A stretch of DNA of 34,810 bases from Candidatus Aerophobota bacterium (GTDB lineage Bacteria > Aerophobota > Aerophobia > Aerophobales > B3-G15): assembly GCA_030615365.1 (NCBI GenBank), contig JAUWZM010000023.1, positions 1 through 34,810 on the forward strand, written 5' to 3'. This document shows positions 8,585-16,837 of the stretch, piece by piece (the stretch's first letter is position 1; each line of letters begins with the position of its first letter). The position numbers were made by a program, and so were the translations under genes. The notes beneath the pieces were generated by a model. The model had not been told where the DNA came from. It did no database searches and saw nothing but the letters and a program-made list of their open reading frames with translations.

Positions 8585-10033
8585 GTGAACAGGAAAAGTC
8601 TTTTAAAGATCATAGTAATTAGTGTTTTTGTACTGAGTTTAGCCTCAGGGATATCTTTAGCAGAAACGCAAGTAACCATAGAAAAAGGGCCTACCGAAGT
8701 CATTGAGTATGGAGAGGGCTACCGCTTTGATAAAAATGGCTGGATTTATATCCACATTGAGGGTGAACCTTACGAGAGAGGCTTTCAGCATGGGTACCTG
8801 GTTGCCCCGGAGCTCAATGAGATACTCAGGAATCTCAAATACCTTACCTACTGGAACACTGGCAAGAAGTGGGAATTTTTTGTAGACGCTGGTGAGAAGC
8901 TGTTTGTATCCAAAATAGACGCGGAGTTTCTGGAAGAGATGAAGGGCATCGCTGAAGGGGCACAGACCGCCGGGGTAGATATTACCTGGCAGGAGGTTTT
9001 GGCCTGGAACGGCTACTTCGAACTAACCTGCTACTGGTGGCCCAATGAGAAGGCGGGAAAATTCGCCAGCGGCGATCCCCCTGACAAGGACCATTGCAGC
9101 GCTTTCATTGCCACCGGATCGGCTACCAAAGATGGAAAAATAGTTATGGCCCATAACAGCTGGGATGCATTTGAGCAGGGCCAGTTCTTTAATATGATCC
9201 TGGATATCGAGCCAGCCCAGGGTCATCATATCTTCATGCAAAGCCTGCCAGGTTACATCGATAGCATGTCCGATTTTTTTGTGACCGATGCGGGCATCAT
9301 GGGCACCGAGACCACTATTGGTGGTTTCAGTGACTATGACCCTAATGAGGTGCCGGAATTCTCCCGGGTGCGCAAGGCAATGCAGTATGCAGATAACCTG
9401 GATGAGTTTGTGAAAATGATGGAGAAAAGAAACAATGGTGGCTATGCCAACAGTTGGCTTCTGGCCGATGCCAATACAGGCGAGATCATGCGTTTGGAAC
9501 TGGGACTAAAATACCAAAGCGTTGAACGAAAGACAGATGGGTACTTCATTGGTTTCAATGCGCCTGTGGACCCGAGGATCCGCAACCTGGAGTGCTCCGA
9601 CGTAGGTTACTGCGATATCAGGACGCCTATGGGGGCACGTCGGGTACGTCTGACCCAACTCATGGAGGAGTATCACGGAAAGATCGACATCGAAGTAGCA
9701 CAGGAAATCCTCTCTGATCACTACGATGTTTATCTGCAAAAGGAGAACAATCCCTGTTCACGTACCGTGGAGGGCCACTATGAACTGGACCGCTTCGAGT
9801 ACTGGGGAGCCAGATTGCCTTACCAACCCGCAGGTGCCGTAGATGGTAAAGTAATGGACAGCGACCTGGCCAAGAATCTTAGTTTCTGGGCCAGATGGGG
9901 TAGCTCCAGCGGCATGCCCTTTGATGCAGGAGCATACCTGGCCAAACATATCCAATGGAACTATCTAGATGGCTACCTGAAGGATAGACCCACTCAACCC
10001 TGGACCTTGTTCGAAACAGGTGAGATCAACTGA
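8585..10033 (+). CDS. Secreted C45/phospholipase-B-like N-terminal nucleophile hydrolase
   Basis: About 482 aa from a GTG start chosen for the AGGGGGG SD just upstream and the signal peptide that follows (N-terminal K/R, hydrophobic core to about 24, then SLA-ET). The mature part has YERGFQHGYLVAPEL (about 63-77), then DHCSAFIATGSATKDGKIVMAHN (about 169-191), where Cys171 would be the nucleophile exposed by self-cleavage. ANSWLLADANTGEI and the late SPLIT-like regions fit C45/PLB-like proteins, which hydrolyse linear amides or lipid esters. The substrate is unknown. Roughly 8940-9990 is visibly richer in G+C than its surroundings, which could mean recent acquisition. An ORF start at 8546 is possible but lacks an SD. 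Confidence 0.8.
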   Translation: MNRKSLLKIIVISVFVLSLASGISLAETQVTIEKGPTEVIEYGEGYRFDKNGWIYIHIEGEPYERGFQHGYLVAPELNEILRNLKYLTYWNTGKKWEFFVDAGEKLFVSKIDAEFLEEMKGIAEGAQTAGVDITWQEVLAWNGYFELTCYWWPNEKAGKFASGDPPDKDHCSAFIATGSATKDGKIVMAHNSWDAFEQGQFFNMILDIEPAQGHHIFMQSLPGYIDSMSDFFVTDAGIMGTETTIGGFSDYDPNEVPEFSRVRKAMQYADNLDEFVKMMEKRNNGGYANSWLLADANTGEIMRLELGLKYQSVERKTDGYFIGFNAPVDPRIRNLECSDVGYCDIRTPMGARRVRLTQLMEEYHGKIDIEVAQEILSDHYDVYLQKENNPCSRTVEGHYELDRFEYWGARLPYQPAGAVDGKVMDSDLAKNLSFWARWGSSSGMPFDAGAYLAKHIQWNYLDGYLKDRPTQPWTLFETGEIN

Positions 10034-10086
10034 AAGATTATCCCGAACAGTTAATTTCAATCAGGTAAATCCTTTATTGATACGAG

Positions 10087-10246
10087 GTAATGTCAAAACT
10101 TAACCACAGAGAACGTAAATAACTGTAATATGTGATAAGTAATGAGTGATGAAGTTTTTACCATTCACACATTACACATCACATCTTCTCTCCCCTCTGT
10201 GCACTCTGTGGTTTCATGTTTTCCTTCATGTTATTTTTGACATTAC
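10087..10246. repeat. Fold-back repeat family A, copy A1
   Basis: About 160 bp with terminal inverted repeats GTAATGTCAAAA and TTTTGACATTAC, and sub-terminal inverted repeats AACCACAGAG and CTCTGTGGTT. The inner halves (GTAATATGTGATAAGTAATG and the complement-like CACATTACACATCACATC) could pair imperfectly. It lies between two convergent genes. It encodes nothing. Confidence 0.85.
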
Positions 10247-10271
10247 CTTGAAATTGACTTCCTAATTATAA

Positions 10272-11099
10272 TCATTCTCTTTCTTCTACTGCGTACCCCT
10301 GATACTTGCTGACAAAGTTTTCCCACAAAAAGGCGAGATCATCACTCTTAAGTTCCACCATTTTATCTTCCAATCTCTTTACCCCGGGAATTCTCATCGC
10401 TTTTTCTGCTCCCAAAGTTTCGAAGAATTCCACCCTTATGGTGTACGGAGAAGAAACTATATAGGGCTTAAATTCCTCTATTCTACTAACCGCAGATTTA
10501 GCCTTTTCTTTGATAATCTTTCTGGTTACTGAAAGAGAAGGGCAGATAGCACTATGGTCATTTATGGCATATTTAACCACTGCTTTCTCAAAGTCTGTAG
10601 GAAGTTCCTTGCCTTCCTCCATAACCTTAGAATCCCCACTTACCATAATCAGGGGAACTCCATATGTCCCGGCAATAGCTGCCTCCATTCCAATTTCTCC
10701 CATTAAGACATCATTTAAGTATAGATTTTTCATTGAAAAATCATAGCTATGGGTAACCAACCCTCCTTTAGTTCCAGCCATAGCATGATAGCCAACCATC
10801 ATCATCCCTTTATAGGATTCATCGAGTTTCAATAAGGGATATATCTTTGCTGGCTTTCCCATAATGACCTTAGCCTGAGGATTAATCTTATCTAAGAAAA
10901 TATTTAAACCATGTTTGTGCATATCAAATACCACTACCTCTTTTGCCCCTGCCTCAATAGCTCCCTCTATGGCTGCGTTCACATCAGACATTAAGTATTC
11001 CCTCGCCTTTTGATAATCAGATCCTCCCGGATCTGCCTGTCTATTAAAGTCAACTACTCCACTTATCCCTTCTATATCAAGCATAATAAAAATCTTCAT
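10272..11099 (-). CDS. M55-family D-aminopeptidase (DppA-like)
   Basis: A 275-aa zinc peptidase like Bacillus DppA, which removes N-terminal D-amino acids from peptides. The N-terminal FIMLDIEGISGV holds the zinc ligands D8 and E10. EVVVFDMHKHGLNI (about 55-68) replaces the usual D-x-H-G stretch. MMMVGYHAMAGTKGG (about 100-114) holds the conserved histidine, and GEIGMEAAIAGTYGVPLIMVSGD is the standard core. The start has SD AAGGAGG. It lies behind repeat A2, whose TTTTGACA end is 36 nt upstream of the ATG. Peptide degradation would suit the Dpp-type importer at the left end, but the two are not in one operon. Confidence 0.88.
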   Translation of the reverse strand: MKIFIMLDIEGISGVVDFNRQADPGGSDYQKAREYLMSDVNAAIEGAIEAGAKEVVVFDMHKHGLNIFLDKINPQAKVIMGKPAKIYPLLKLDESYKGMMMVGYHAMAGTKGGLVTHSYDFSMKNLYLNDVLMGEIGMEAAIAGTYGVPLIMVSGDSKVMEEGKELPTDFEKAVVKYAINDHSAICPSLSVTRKIIKEKAKSAVSRIEEFKPYIVSSPYTIRVEFFETLGAEKAMRIPGVKRLEDKMVELKSDDLAFLWENFVSKYQGYAVEERE

Positions 11100-11123
11100 C
11101 TTAACCTCCTTATAATTTTTAAA

Positions 11124-11332
11124 GTGCTGTCAAAACTTAACCACAGAGAACGTAAATAACTGTAATATGTGATAAGTAATGAGTGATGAAGTTTTTACCA
11201 TTTACACATCACCCGTCACTTATTGTCCTTCACATATTACATATCACTCATTACATATTACTTCTCACGTCTTACTTTCCCTCTGTGCTCTCTGTGGTTT
11301 CATGTTTTCCTTCATGTTACTTTTGACATTAC
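11124..11332. repeat. Fold-back repeat family A, copy A2
   Basis: About 209 bp, with one end GTGCTGTCAAAAC and the other TTTTGACATTAC. It contains AACCACAGAGAACGTAAATA and CTCTCTGTGGTTTCATG as in A1, plus extra interior words (CACATCACCCGTCACTTATT, CATATTACATATCACTCATT). It fills the space between the dehydrogenase stop (5 nt away) and the M55 start (25 nt away), so it would be part of any shared transcript. Confidence 0.85.
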
Positions 11333-11337
11333 CATTT

Positions 11338-12369
11338 TTAAGGGATGAGAAGTATCTTACATCCCTCATCCGAAATTGCTATCTTAAAGGCGCTCTCAAA
11401 ATCTTCCAATGGAAATTCGTGAGTGACTATGGGATTAACATTGATTTTTCCTGTAGAAAGAAGACCCTCAGCTATTTCCCATGTCCTCCATATTTCTCTT
11501 CCAAATAATCCGGTGATTTTTGCTTCCTTAAAGACAATTTGGAGTGATACATCTATTTTTAAAAGCTCTTCAGGGTGACCTATTATAAATAACTCTCCTC
11601 CAACTCTTAAGTAATTAAAGGCCTGCTCTAATGCCCTGACATTACCTGAAGCCTCAATTATCACTCCTGCTCCGTTCCCCTCTGTTAAAGATAATACTTC
11701 ATCTACCACGGATCCTTTTTGAGGATTAACTGTATGAGTTGCTCCCATTCTCCTCGCTATATTTAGCCTTTTTTCGTTGACATCTACGGCGATAGTCTTT
11801 TTAGCTCCCTTTATCACGGAGATTCCAATAGCAAATTGCCCAATAGGCCCGCATCCTATAACTACTACTGAATCTTTTCCTACCTTTCCTTTATATACGG
11901 CTCTCAAGGGAATCCCCATTGGCTCAAGAAGACATCCCTTCTTAAAAGGAAGGTCTTCCGGTAACTTCCTGGTAGCTACCTCAGGTATTATGCAGTATTC
12001 AGCAAAACAACCATTCACCGTATGTCCAAAAAGCTCCATTTTCTGACAGGCATGGGGGCGATTATGCCTACATTGCCAGCATTTTCCGCAGGGAATATGG
12101 GTCTCTGCCGCCACCCTGTCCCCTACTCTTATCGTTTTAACTTTCTTCCCTATTTCTATCACCTCGCCCGAACATTCATGACCCGGAATGAAAGGTAGCG
12201 ATCCTACAACATTTTTACACCAGGGAATCCATTTATAAAATTTTACATCTGAGCCACATATAGCAGCAGCCTTTACCTTAACCAAAATTTCCTTCTCTTT
12301 AGGTTCAGGTATAAGAATATCTTCAATGTCGAACCCTAAAGTCTCTTTCTTTTTAAAAATTACCTTCAA
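11338..12369 (-). CDS. Zinc-dependent alcohol dehydrogenase, threonine 3-dehydrogenase-like
   Basis: A 343-aa medium-chain dehydrogenase. Catalytic zinc ligands are in AAICGSDVKFYKW (C38) and GHECSGEV (H64, E65). Structural zinc cysteines are C94, C97, C100 and C108 in CGKCWQCRHNRPHAC. The NAD-binding GCGPIGQFA motif is near 173. The CGSDVKFYKWIPW opening resembles L-threonine 3-dehydrogenase (GTDVHIY-W), but sorbitol/polyol dehydrogenase activity is equally possible. The start is TTG with AGGAGG 8 nt upstream. No glycine C-acetyltransferase gene is nearby, so a threonine pathway is not supported by context. Confidence 0.85.
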   Translation of the reverse strand: MKVIFKKKETLGFDIEDILIPEPKEKEILVKVKAAAICGSDVKFYKWIPWCKNVVGSLPFIPGHECSGEVIEIGKKVKTIRVGDRVAAETHIPCGKCWQCRHNRPHACQKMELFGHTVNGCFAEYCIIPEVATRKLPEDLPFKKGCLLEPMGIPLRAVYKGKVGKDSVVVIGCGPIGQFAIGISVIKGAKKTIAVDVNEKRLNIARRMGATHTVNPQKGSVVDEVLSLTEGNGAGVIIEASGNVRALEQAFNYLRVGGELFIIGHPEELLKIDVSLQIVFKEAKITGLFGREIWRTWEIAEGLLSTGKINVNPIVTHEFPLEDFESAFKIAISDEGCKILLIP

Positions 12370-12468
12370 CTTCTTCTCCTCCTCTTCATAATATTTTTGC
12401 CTCTTTAAGATTTTTGAATTATCTCATTTCTCCTTTCAAATAAGGAAGAAAAAAGTGTATAGCGTGTC

Positions 12469-13335
12469 TCACTCTGGATATTTTTGATAAAGCTGTTTTC
12501 TTTGTGCCTCAAGCATCTCAACAGGTATATTAGCAAATTCTGCAGCAGTTTGAATTTTAATATTTTTCTTTTCTGCTACCCCAAAAACCCCTGCTATTTT
12601 TCCTTTCCACTTTAACTCTCTTAAGAGATGATGCTCTACTATTAGTGAATCTAACGGGCAAGTAGAAACAATCTTTACCAGATTCTCTACTGAGGAGGAT
12701 AAATTTAAATAACTGTATCTATAACCTAACATATAGGAAAGAGGACCATCTACTATTATTAAATTTGGCTCGTTTTTTAAAATAAAATCAACCTGATCTT
12801 CAAGGCTGGGGCCTTCAACATCTGAGGTATGAATAAACTTATAGCCATCGTCTACTAAAACCTCTGTGACGTAACCTAACTTTGAGTTAGTTCCGTGAAA
12901 CACTGGTGGGGAGAATTTAATTTTTGTATCACCAAATTGAAACTCTTTTTCATCTGAATATTTTAGCTTCTCTGGTAGATTTTTTATTTTTTCTAAAAAG
13001 TAGTTTGCTCTTTTCTTTTGACTGAGATTTATCTTTTCCGTAGGATGTTTGGTCAACACTATCTTATTTTCATAAATCTCAAGGTTGCTATTTGGATTAT
13101 AGTGATCGTAATGATAATGAGTAATTATAAGAATATCTGAGCTTTTTGCATACTCTACAATTTTATGCCAATGCTCATTTAGTCTTTTTAATTCAAGAGG
13201 ATGGGGTGGCAGTCCGTATCGTAATGGAGCTAACGCAACACCCGGATCTATTAAGATATTCACATCTTTTGTCTGTATAAAGGTGCTCATAGAACGAGTT
13301 CCAAAACTTTCAAAAGCTAAAGGTGTTACTTTCAT
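12469..13335 (-). CDS. UPF0282-type metallo-beta-lactamase-fold hydrolase
   Basis: A 288-aa protein with the metal-binding THYHYDHYNP motif (HxHxDH, about 107-116) and later histidines in FHGTNSK, HTSDVEGP and VEHHLLRELKW. The start FESFGTRSMSTFIQTKDVNILIDPG is typical of UPF0282, a family best known from archaea, with no established substrate. It is cytoplasmic, with no signal peptide. It lies 5 nt downstream of the second MBL-fold gene and is likely co-transcribed with it. Occurrence in a bacterium may reflect old transfer from archaea. Confidence 0.8.
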   Translation of the reverse strand: MKVTPLAFESFGTRSMSTFIQTKDVNILIDPGVALAPLRYGLPPHPLELKRLNEHWHKIVEYAKSSDILIITHYHYDHYNPNSNLEIYENKIVLTKHPTEKINLSQKKRANYFLEKIKNLPEKLKYSDEKEFQFGDTKIKFSPPVFHGTNSKLGYVTEVLVDDGYKFIHTSDVEGPSLEDQVDFILKNEPNLIIVDGPLSYMLGYRYSYLNLSSSVENLVKIVSTCPLDSLIVEHHLLRELKWKGKIAGVFGVAEKKNIKIQTAAEFANIPVEMLEAQRKQLYQKYPE

Positions 13336-13340
13336 TTCTT

Positions 13341-13982
13341 TTAAAGTGCGAGTATTCTACCCACCCCACCATCAATAAACTTTTTTGGATACAAAGATCT
13401 TATCTTTGAAATAAATTGAGTGCAATGAGCAGCGCAAACAAGATCCAGATTCTCAAGTAAGTTAAACTCTCTGAATCCATGCAAACCACCGATGATGGCA
13501 TAAACCTTCCCAAGCTTTGAAGCTGCATTGATGATATTTCCCACTCCTGAGTGAGAGCATCCTACAACTAAAACTATCCCCTTTTCTGTTTTGATTGCCA
13601 TAGATTGTTCTATTCCCTTAAGTTCACCTGTGGAAAAAATATTCTCATGAATCTGAAAAAACTCTTTAACTACAATGACTTCTCTTTCGTCAAAGTCCTC
13701 AGAAAATGATGCTGGGATATATAATTTAGCTGTGCCGTTTATCTCAAAAAGGTCTGAAAGTCCACCGGTGTGATCCCGGTGAGCGTGAGAGATAAAAACC
13801 TCTTCGATAGATTCAGGATCAATATTGAGTCTTTCCATATTTGAAAGAAGAATGGAACCACTTGCTCCGGCATCGAAAAGAATCCTTGGAATATTCTCCA
13901 TCTCTATAAGACAAGAAAAACCATGGTCACTCGTAAGACCTTTTTTGGAAATTTTATTGTCATAAACAAGAGTAATCTTCAT
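13341..13982 (-). CDS. MBL-fold hydrolase, COG1237-like
   Basis: A 213-aa metallo-hydrolase with SHAHRDHTGGL (about 65-75) as the HxHxDH metal motif, LVVGCSHSGVGNII (about 138-151) and GGLHGF (about 165). These are features of the group annotated as dihydropterin ribofuranosyl-aminobenzene phosphate synthase-like in methanogens. In bacteria the role is undefined. It is shorter than the usual 250-280 aa, mainly at the loop after the second metal motif. SD AAGGAG precedes the ATG. It forms a two-gene unit with the UPF0282 gene. Confidence 0.82.
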   Translation of the reverse strand: MKITLVYDNKISKKGLTSDHGFSCLIEMENIPRILFDAGASGSILLSNMERLNIDPESIEEVFISHAHRDHTGGLSDLFEINGTAKLYIPASFSEDFDEREVIVVKEFFQIHENIFSTGELKGIEQSMAIKTEKGIVLVVGCSHSGVGNIINAASKLGKVYAIIGGLHGFREFNLLENLDLVCAAHCTQFISKIRSLYPKKFIDGGVGRILAL

Positions 13983-14121
13983 TTTAACTCCTTTTTTTAG
14001 TTTGCTAAATATGGTAATGACAGGAATTTATTTTTGATTCTCCCCTTCTTTTTAAAGATAACTCGAAATTGAATAAATTGCAAGTAATAACTTCTTCAGT
14101 TTCAAGAAAAAGTCTGGATAA

Positions 14122-14871
14122 TCAAAAGTTATGCTTCGCTAAGATCGATACTCCTGCAAAGACTCCTACGAGTACACTTATAACCTGGGATAAAGTTACG
14201 TGAAGAAAAATTTCAGGAGAATCAGTTCTTAAAAACTCCACTAAAAAACGATGAATTGAATAAAAAAGTAGAAACAACAAAAAACTTCTATTTTTAAACC
14301 ACTGAAATCTCTTAAAAATTATTAAAATTAAAAAAATAACCAGCATATCCACTGATGAGATAAGCTGAGTGGGAATTAAAGGCTGGTTGGGAAATGCTTT
14401 TCCAGCAGGAGAATCCGGAGAGAAGAAAAAACCTCTATCCCAGGGTTTCCCATAACAGCACCCATTAAAAAAACAACCTATCCTTCCTATGCTTATTCCT
14501 AAGGCAATACAGGGAGCTGATATATTAGCAATTTTCCGGAATGGAAGAAGATGAAGTCTTATAAAGATAACACCAGCTATAAAAGCAAAGATAAGTCCCC
14601 CATAAAAGACCAATCCCGCCTGCCAAATTTTAAATATATTCTGGGGATTTTTAAAATACCAATTTAAATGAGTTAAAATGTAAAATACCCTTGCTCCTAT
14701 AATGCTAAATACTATAATCCAGAATAAAAAAGAAAAGACCTCATCTTTCTTTAAATTCTCTCTTTTTGCCTGGCATAGAAAAAGACTTATTCCTGCTACA
14801 AATCCTAAACAAACAAACACTCCATAGCTGTAAATAACAAATGGACCTATCCTTAAAAGAATTGGATGCAT
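14122..14871 (-). CDS. lgt: Prolipoprotein diacylglyceryl transferase
   Basis: A 249-aa polytopic membrane enzyme that transfers diacylglycerol from phosphatidylglycerol to the lipobox cysteine of prelipoproteins. It opens with HPILLRIGPFVIYSYGV. It has IIGARVFYIL (about 58-67), the LVFYGGL motif (about 86-92) and the Lgt signature region GRIGCFFNGCCYG (about 128-140), in the cysteine-rich form seen outside Proteobacteria. It ends with FLVEFLRTD and a last helix. Seven or so hydrophobic segments are evident. Length is slightly short but complete. It is separated from polX by repeat B1. Confidence 0.93.
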   Translation of the reverse strand: MHPILLRIGPFVIYSYGVFVCLGFVAGISLFLCQAKRENLKKDEVFSFLFWIIVFSIIGARVFYILTHLNWYFKNPQNIFKIWQAGLVFYGGLIFAFIAGVIFIRLHLLPFRKIANISAPCIALGISIGRIGCFFNGCCYGKPWDRGFFFSPDSPAGKAFPNQPLIPTQLISSVDMLVIFLILIIFKRFQWFKNRSFLLFLLFYSIHRFLVEFLRTDSPEIFLHVTLSQVISVLVGVFAGVSILAKHNF

Positions 14872-14912
14872 TGATAAGCTTCTTTGATAGTCTATTAATT
14901 TATTTGCTACTA

Positions 14913-15107
14913 CTCAGCCACAAAGACACGAAGACACCAAGATTAATGCGTAAAAGCGTTAATGCATTTGATGAGTTAAAGAGATAAAAGGCCAAGGGTA
15001 AATGGCGAAGGGCTAAAGGCAGGTGCCCCAAAGACCAACGACTCAACAACGAAACCAAAGAGTTTACATCGCTACTTTGTGCCTTGGTGACTTAGTGGCC
15101 TGAACTG
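14913..15107. repeat. Fold-back repeat family B, copy B1
   Basis: About 195 bp. The left end is AGCCACAAAGACACGAAGAC and the right end is CTTTGTGCCTTGGTGACTTAG plus TGGCCTGAACTG; the two ends are imperfect inverted repeats. The interior contains AAGGGTAAATGGCGAAGGGC. Copy B2 is at 24443-24610. The right end overlaps the 3' end of polX and supplies its last codons and stop. Confidence 0.8.
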
Positions 15108-16837
15108 TTACGATTTTTCTTAAAAAGGGCTAAGAGCTTTTCCAAAGGAAGAGTATTTATTACATCTTCTTTTTCCAGCCAGCCCCTTCGAGCAGTAATT
15201 ATTCCTAATTTAATTAAATTCAAACCTTCCTTGCTGTGAGCATCAGTAGTAATAACTATTGGTATTTTCCTCTTCTTAGCTTCTCTTGCCCATAGATCAT
15301 TTAAATCCAATCTTTGCGGCTGAGAGTTTATCTCCAGCCATACTCCTCTATCTTTAGCCACTTGCATTACCTTATTCAAATCAATAGCGTAAGCTTGCCT
15401 TTCTCCTAACAATCTACCTGAAGGATGAGCAAGGATCTTCACATAGGGATTTTGCAAAGCTTTGATCACCCGGGAAGTCATCTTACGCTCATCCTGTTTA
15501 AAACCTGTGTGAACAGCGGCAATTACTATATCAAGTTTCTTTAATACATCATTAGAAAAATCAAGAGTCCCATCTGCTCTAATATTTACTTCCGCTCCCG
15601 AGAAAATCTTAAAGTTATTGGAAGATGCATTTATCTTTTCAATCTTTTCAGCTTGAGATAAGACATCCTGTTCACTTAAACCCCCGGCTATTTTGAGAGA
15701 GGAGGAGTGATCAGTGATAGCTATATACTGGTATCCTTTTTTTCTTGCTCTTTGAGCCATATCTTCAATACTGTCCTTTCCGTCACTTTCTGTAGTATGC
15801 ATATGAAAATCTCCCCTGATATCCTCCTCTACCAGCAGGCAGGGAAGCTCTCCCTCCTGCGCTGCCTCTATTTCTCCTCTGTCCTCTCGTAATTCTGGTG
15901 AAATAAAGGAAAGATCAAGACAGTTGTACACATCATCTTCTTTCTCTCCGGCAATTTTTCTCCCCTCCTGGGTAAACACTCCATACTCGTTTATCTTCCA
16001 TCCTCTCTTTATAGCTCTTCCTCTTAAACTTATATTATGAGATTTAGAGCCAGTAAAGTATTGAATGGCAGCTCCAAAAGATTCGGGTGCGACAACTCTC
16101 AAATCTATTTGAAGTCCCTGAGAAGTTAATATGCTTGATTTTGTCTCTCCCCTGACTAAAATATCACACACAAAGGAAAGATCAGTAAAAGCCTCCATAA
16201 GAGAAGAAGAATCAGAGGAGGTAACAAGAATGTCAATATCTCCTATGGTTTCTTTTCCTCTTCTCAAACTCCCGGCAGGGGATATCTTTTTTATCCAGGA
16301 AGATGCCTTTTTCTTTAGTTCAAAAATTACCTCGTCTACAAGAGGAATGGCTGTGCCCAAGAGAATACGAGAGCTTCTCGTTTTATAAAACTTTATGCCT
16401 TTAAGAATATTTTCCTCTGTTTTCGCTCCCATTCCCGGGAGGTCTTTTAATCTATGAGATTGAATGGCTCTTTCAAGGTCCTCCACGTTCCTCACCCCAA
16501 CTTCCTCGTAGAGAAGTTTAACTGTCCTTGGTCCCACTTCCGGGATAGAGAGTATTTCAATCAAACCAGGGGGAAACTCCGCTCTTAGCTGCTCATAAGC
16601 TGGAAGAGTTCCCGTAGATAGCAAAACTTCAATTTTTTCCCGTATTCCCTTGCCTATGCCGGGAATATCTTTTAATTTTCCTTTTTGATAGAGCTCTCCC
16701 AAATCATCAGAGAGATGCCCTAAGGCATCAGCAGCCTTTTCATAAGCTCTTATTCGAAAGGGATTTTCTCTTTTTATGGAGAGGAAATCGGCCATTTCTC
16801 TGAAAGTTTGAACTATTTTATCTTTACTAACCTTCAT
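15092..16837 (-). CDS. polX: Family X DNA polymerase/PHP exonuclease
   Basis: A 581-aa two-domain repair enzyme. The N-terminal half is Pol-beta-like: helix-hairpin-helix segments (KDIPGIGKGIREKIEVLL, LPGMGAKTEENIL), then the nucleotidyltransferase motif GSLRRGKETIGDIDILV (about 189-205) with its metal-binding aspartates. The C-terminal half is a PHP domain starting DFHMHTTESDGKDS (about 344) with AITDHS, and a late TTDAHS, which provides 3'-5' exonuclease and AP-endonuclease activities in relatives. Length is standard. The start overlaps the end of rdgB-coaE by 11 nt, suggesting translational coupling. The last residues are encoded inside repeat B1. Confidence 0.93.
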   Translation of the reverse strand: MKVSKDKIVQTFREMADFLSIKRENPFRIRAYEKAADALGHLSDDLGELYQKGKLKDIPGIGKGIREKIEVLLSTGTLPAYEQLRAEFPPGLIEILSIPEVGPRTVKLLYEEVGVRNVEDLERAIQSHRLKDLPGMGAKTEENILKGIKFYKTRSSRILLGTAIPLVDEVIFELKKKASSWIKKISPAGSLRRGKETIGDIDILVTSSDSSSLMEAFTDLSFVCDILVRGETKSSILTSQGLQIDLRVVAPESFGAAIQYFTGSKSHNISLRGRAIKRGWKINEYGVFTQEGRKIAGEKEDDVYNCLDLSFISPELREDRGEIEAAQEGELPCLLVEEDIRGDFHMHTTESDGKDSIEDMAQRARKKGYQYIAITDHSSSLKIAGGLSEQDVLSQAEKIEKINASSNNFKIFSGAEVNIRADGTLDFSNDVLKKLDIVIAAVHTGFKQDERKMTSRVIKALQNPYVKILAHPSGRLLGERQAYAIDLNKVMQVAKDRGVWLEINSQPQRLDLNDLWAREAKKRKIPIVITTDAHSKEGLNLIKLGIITARRGWLEKEDVINTLPLEKLLALFKKNRNSSGH

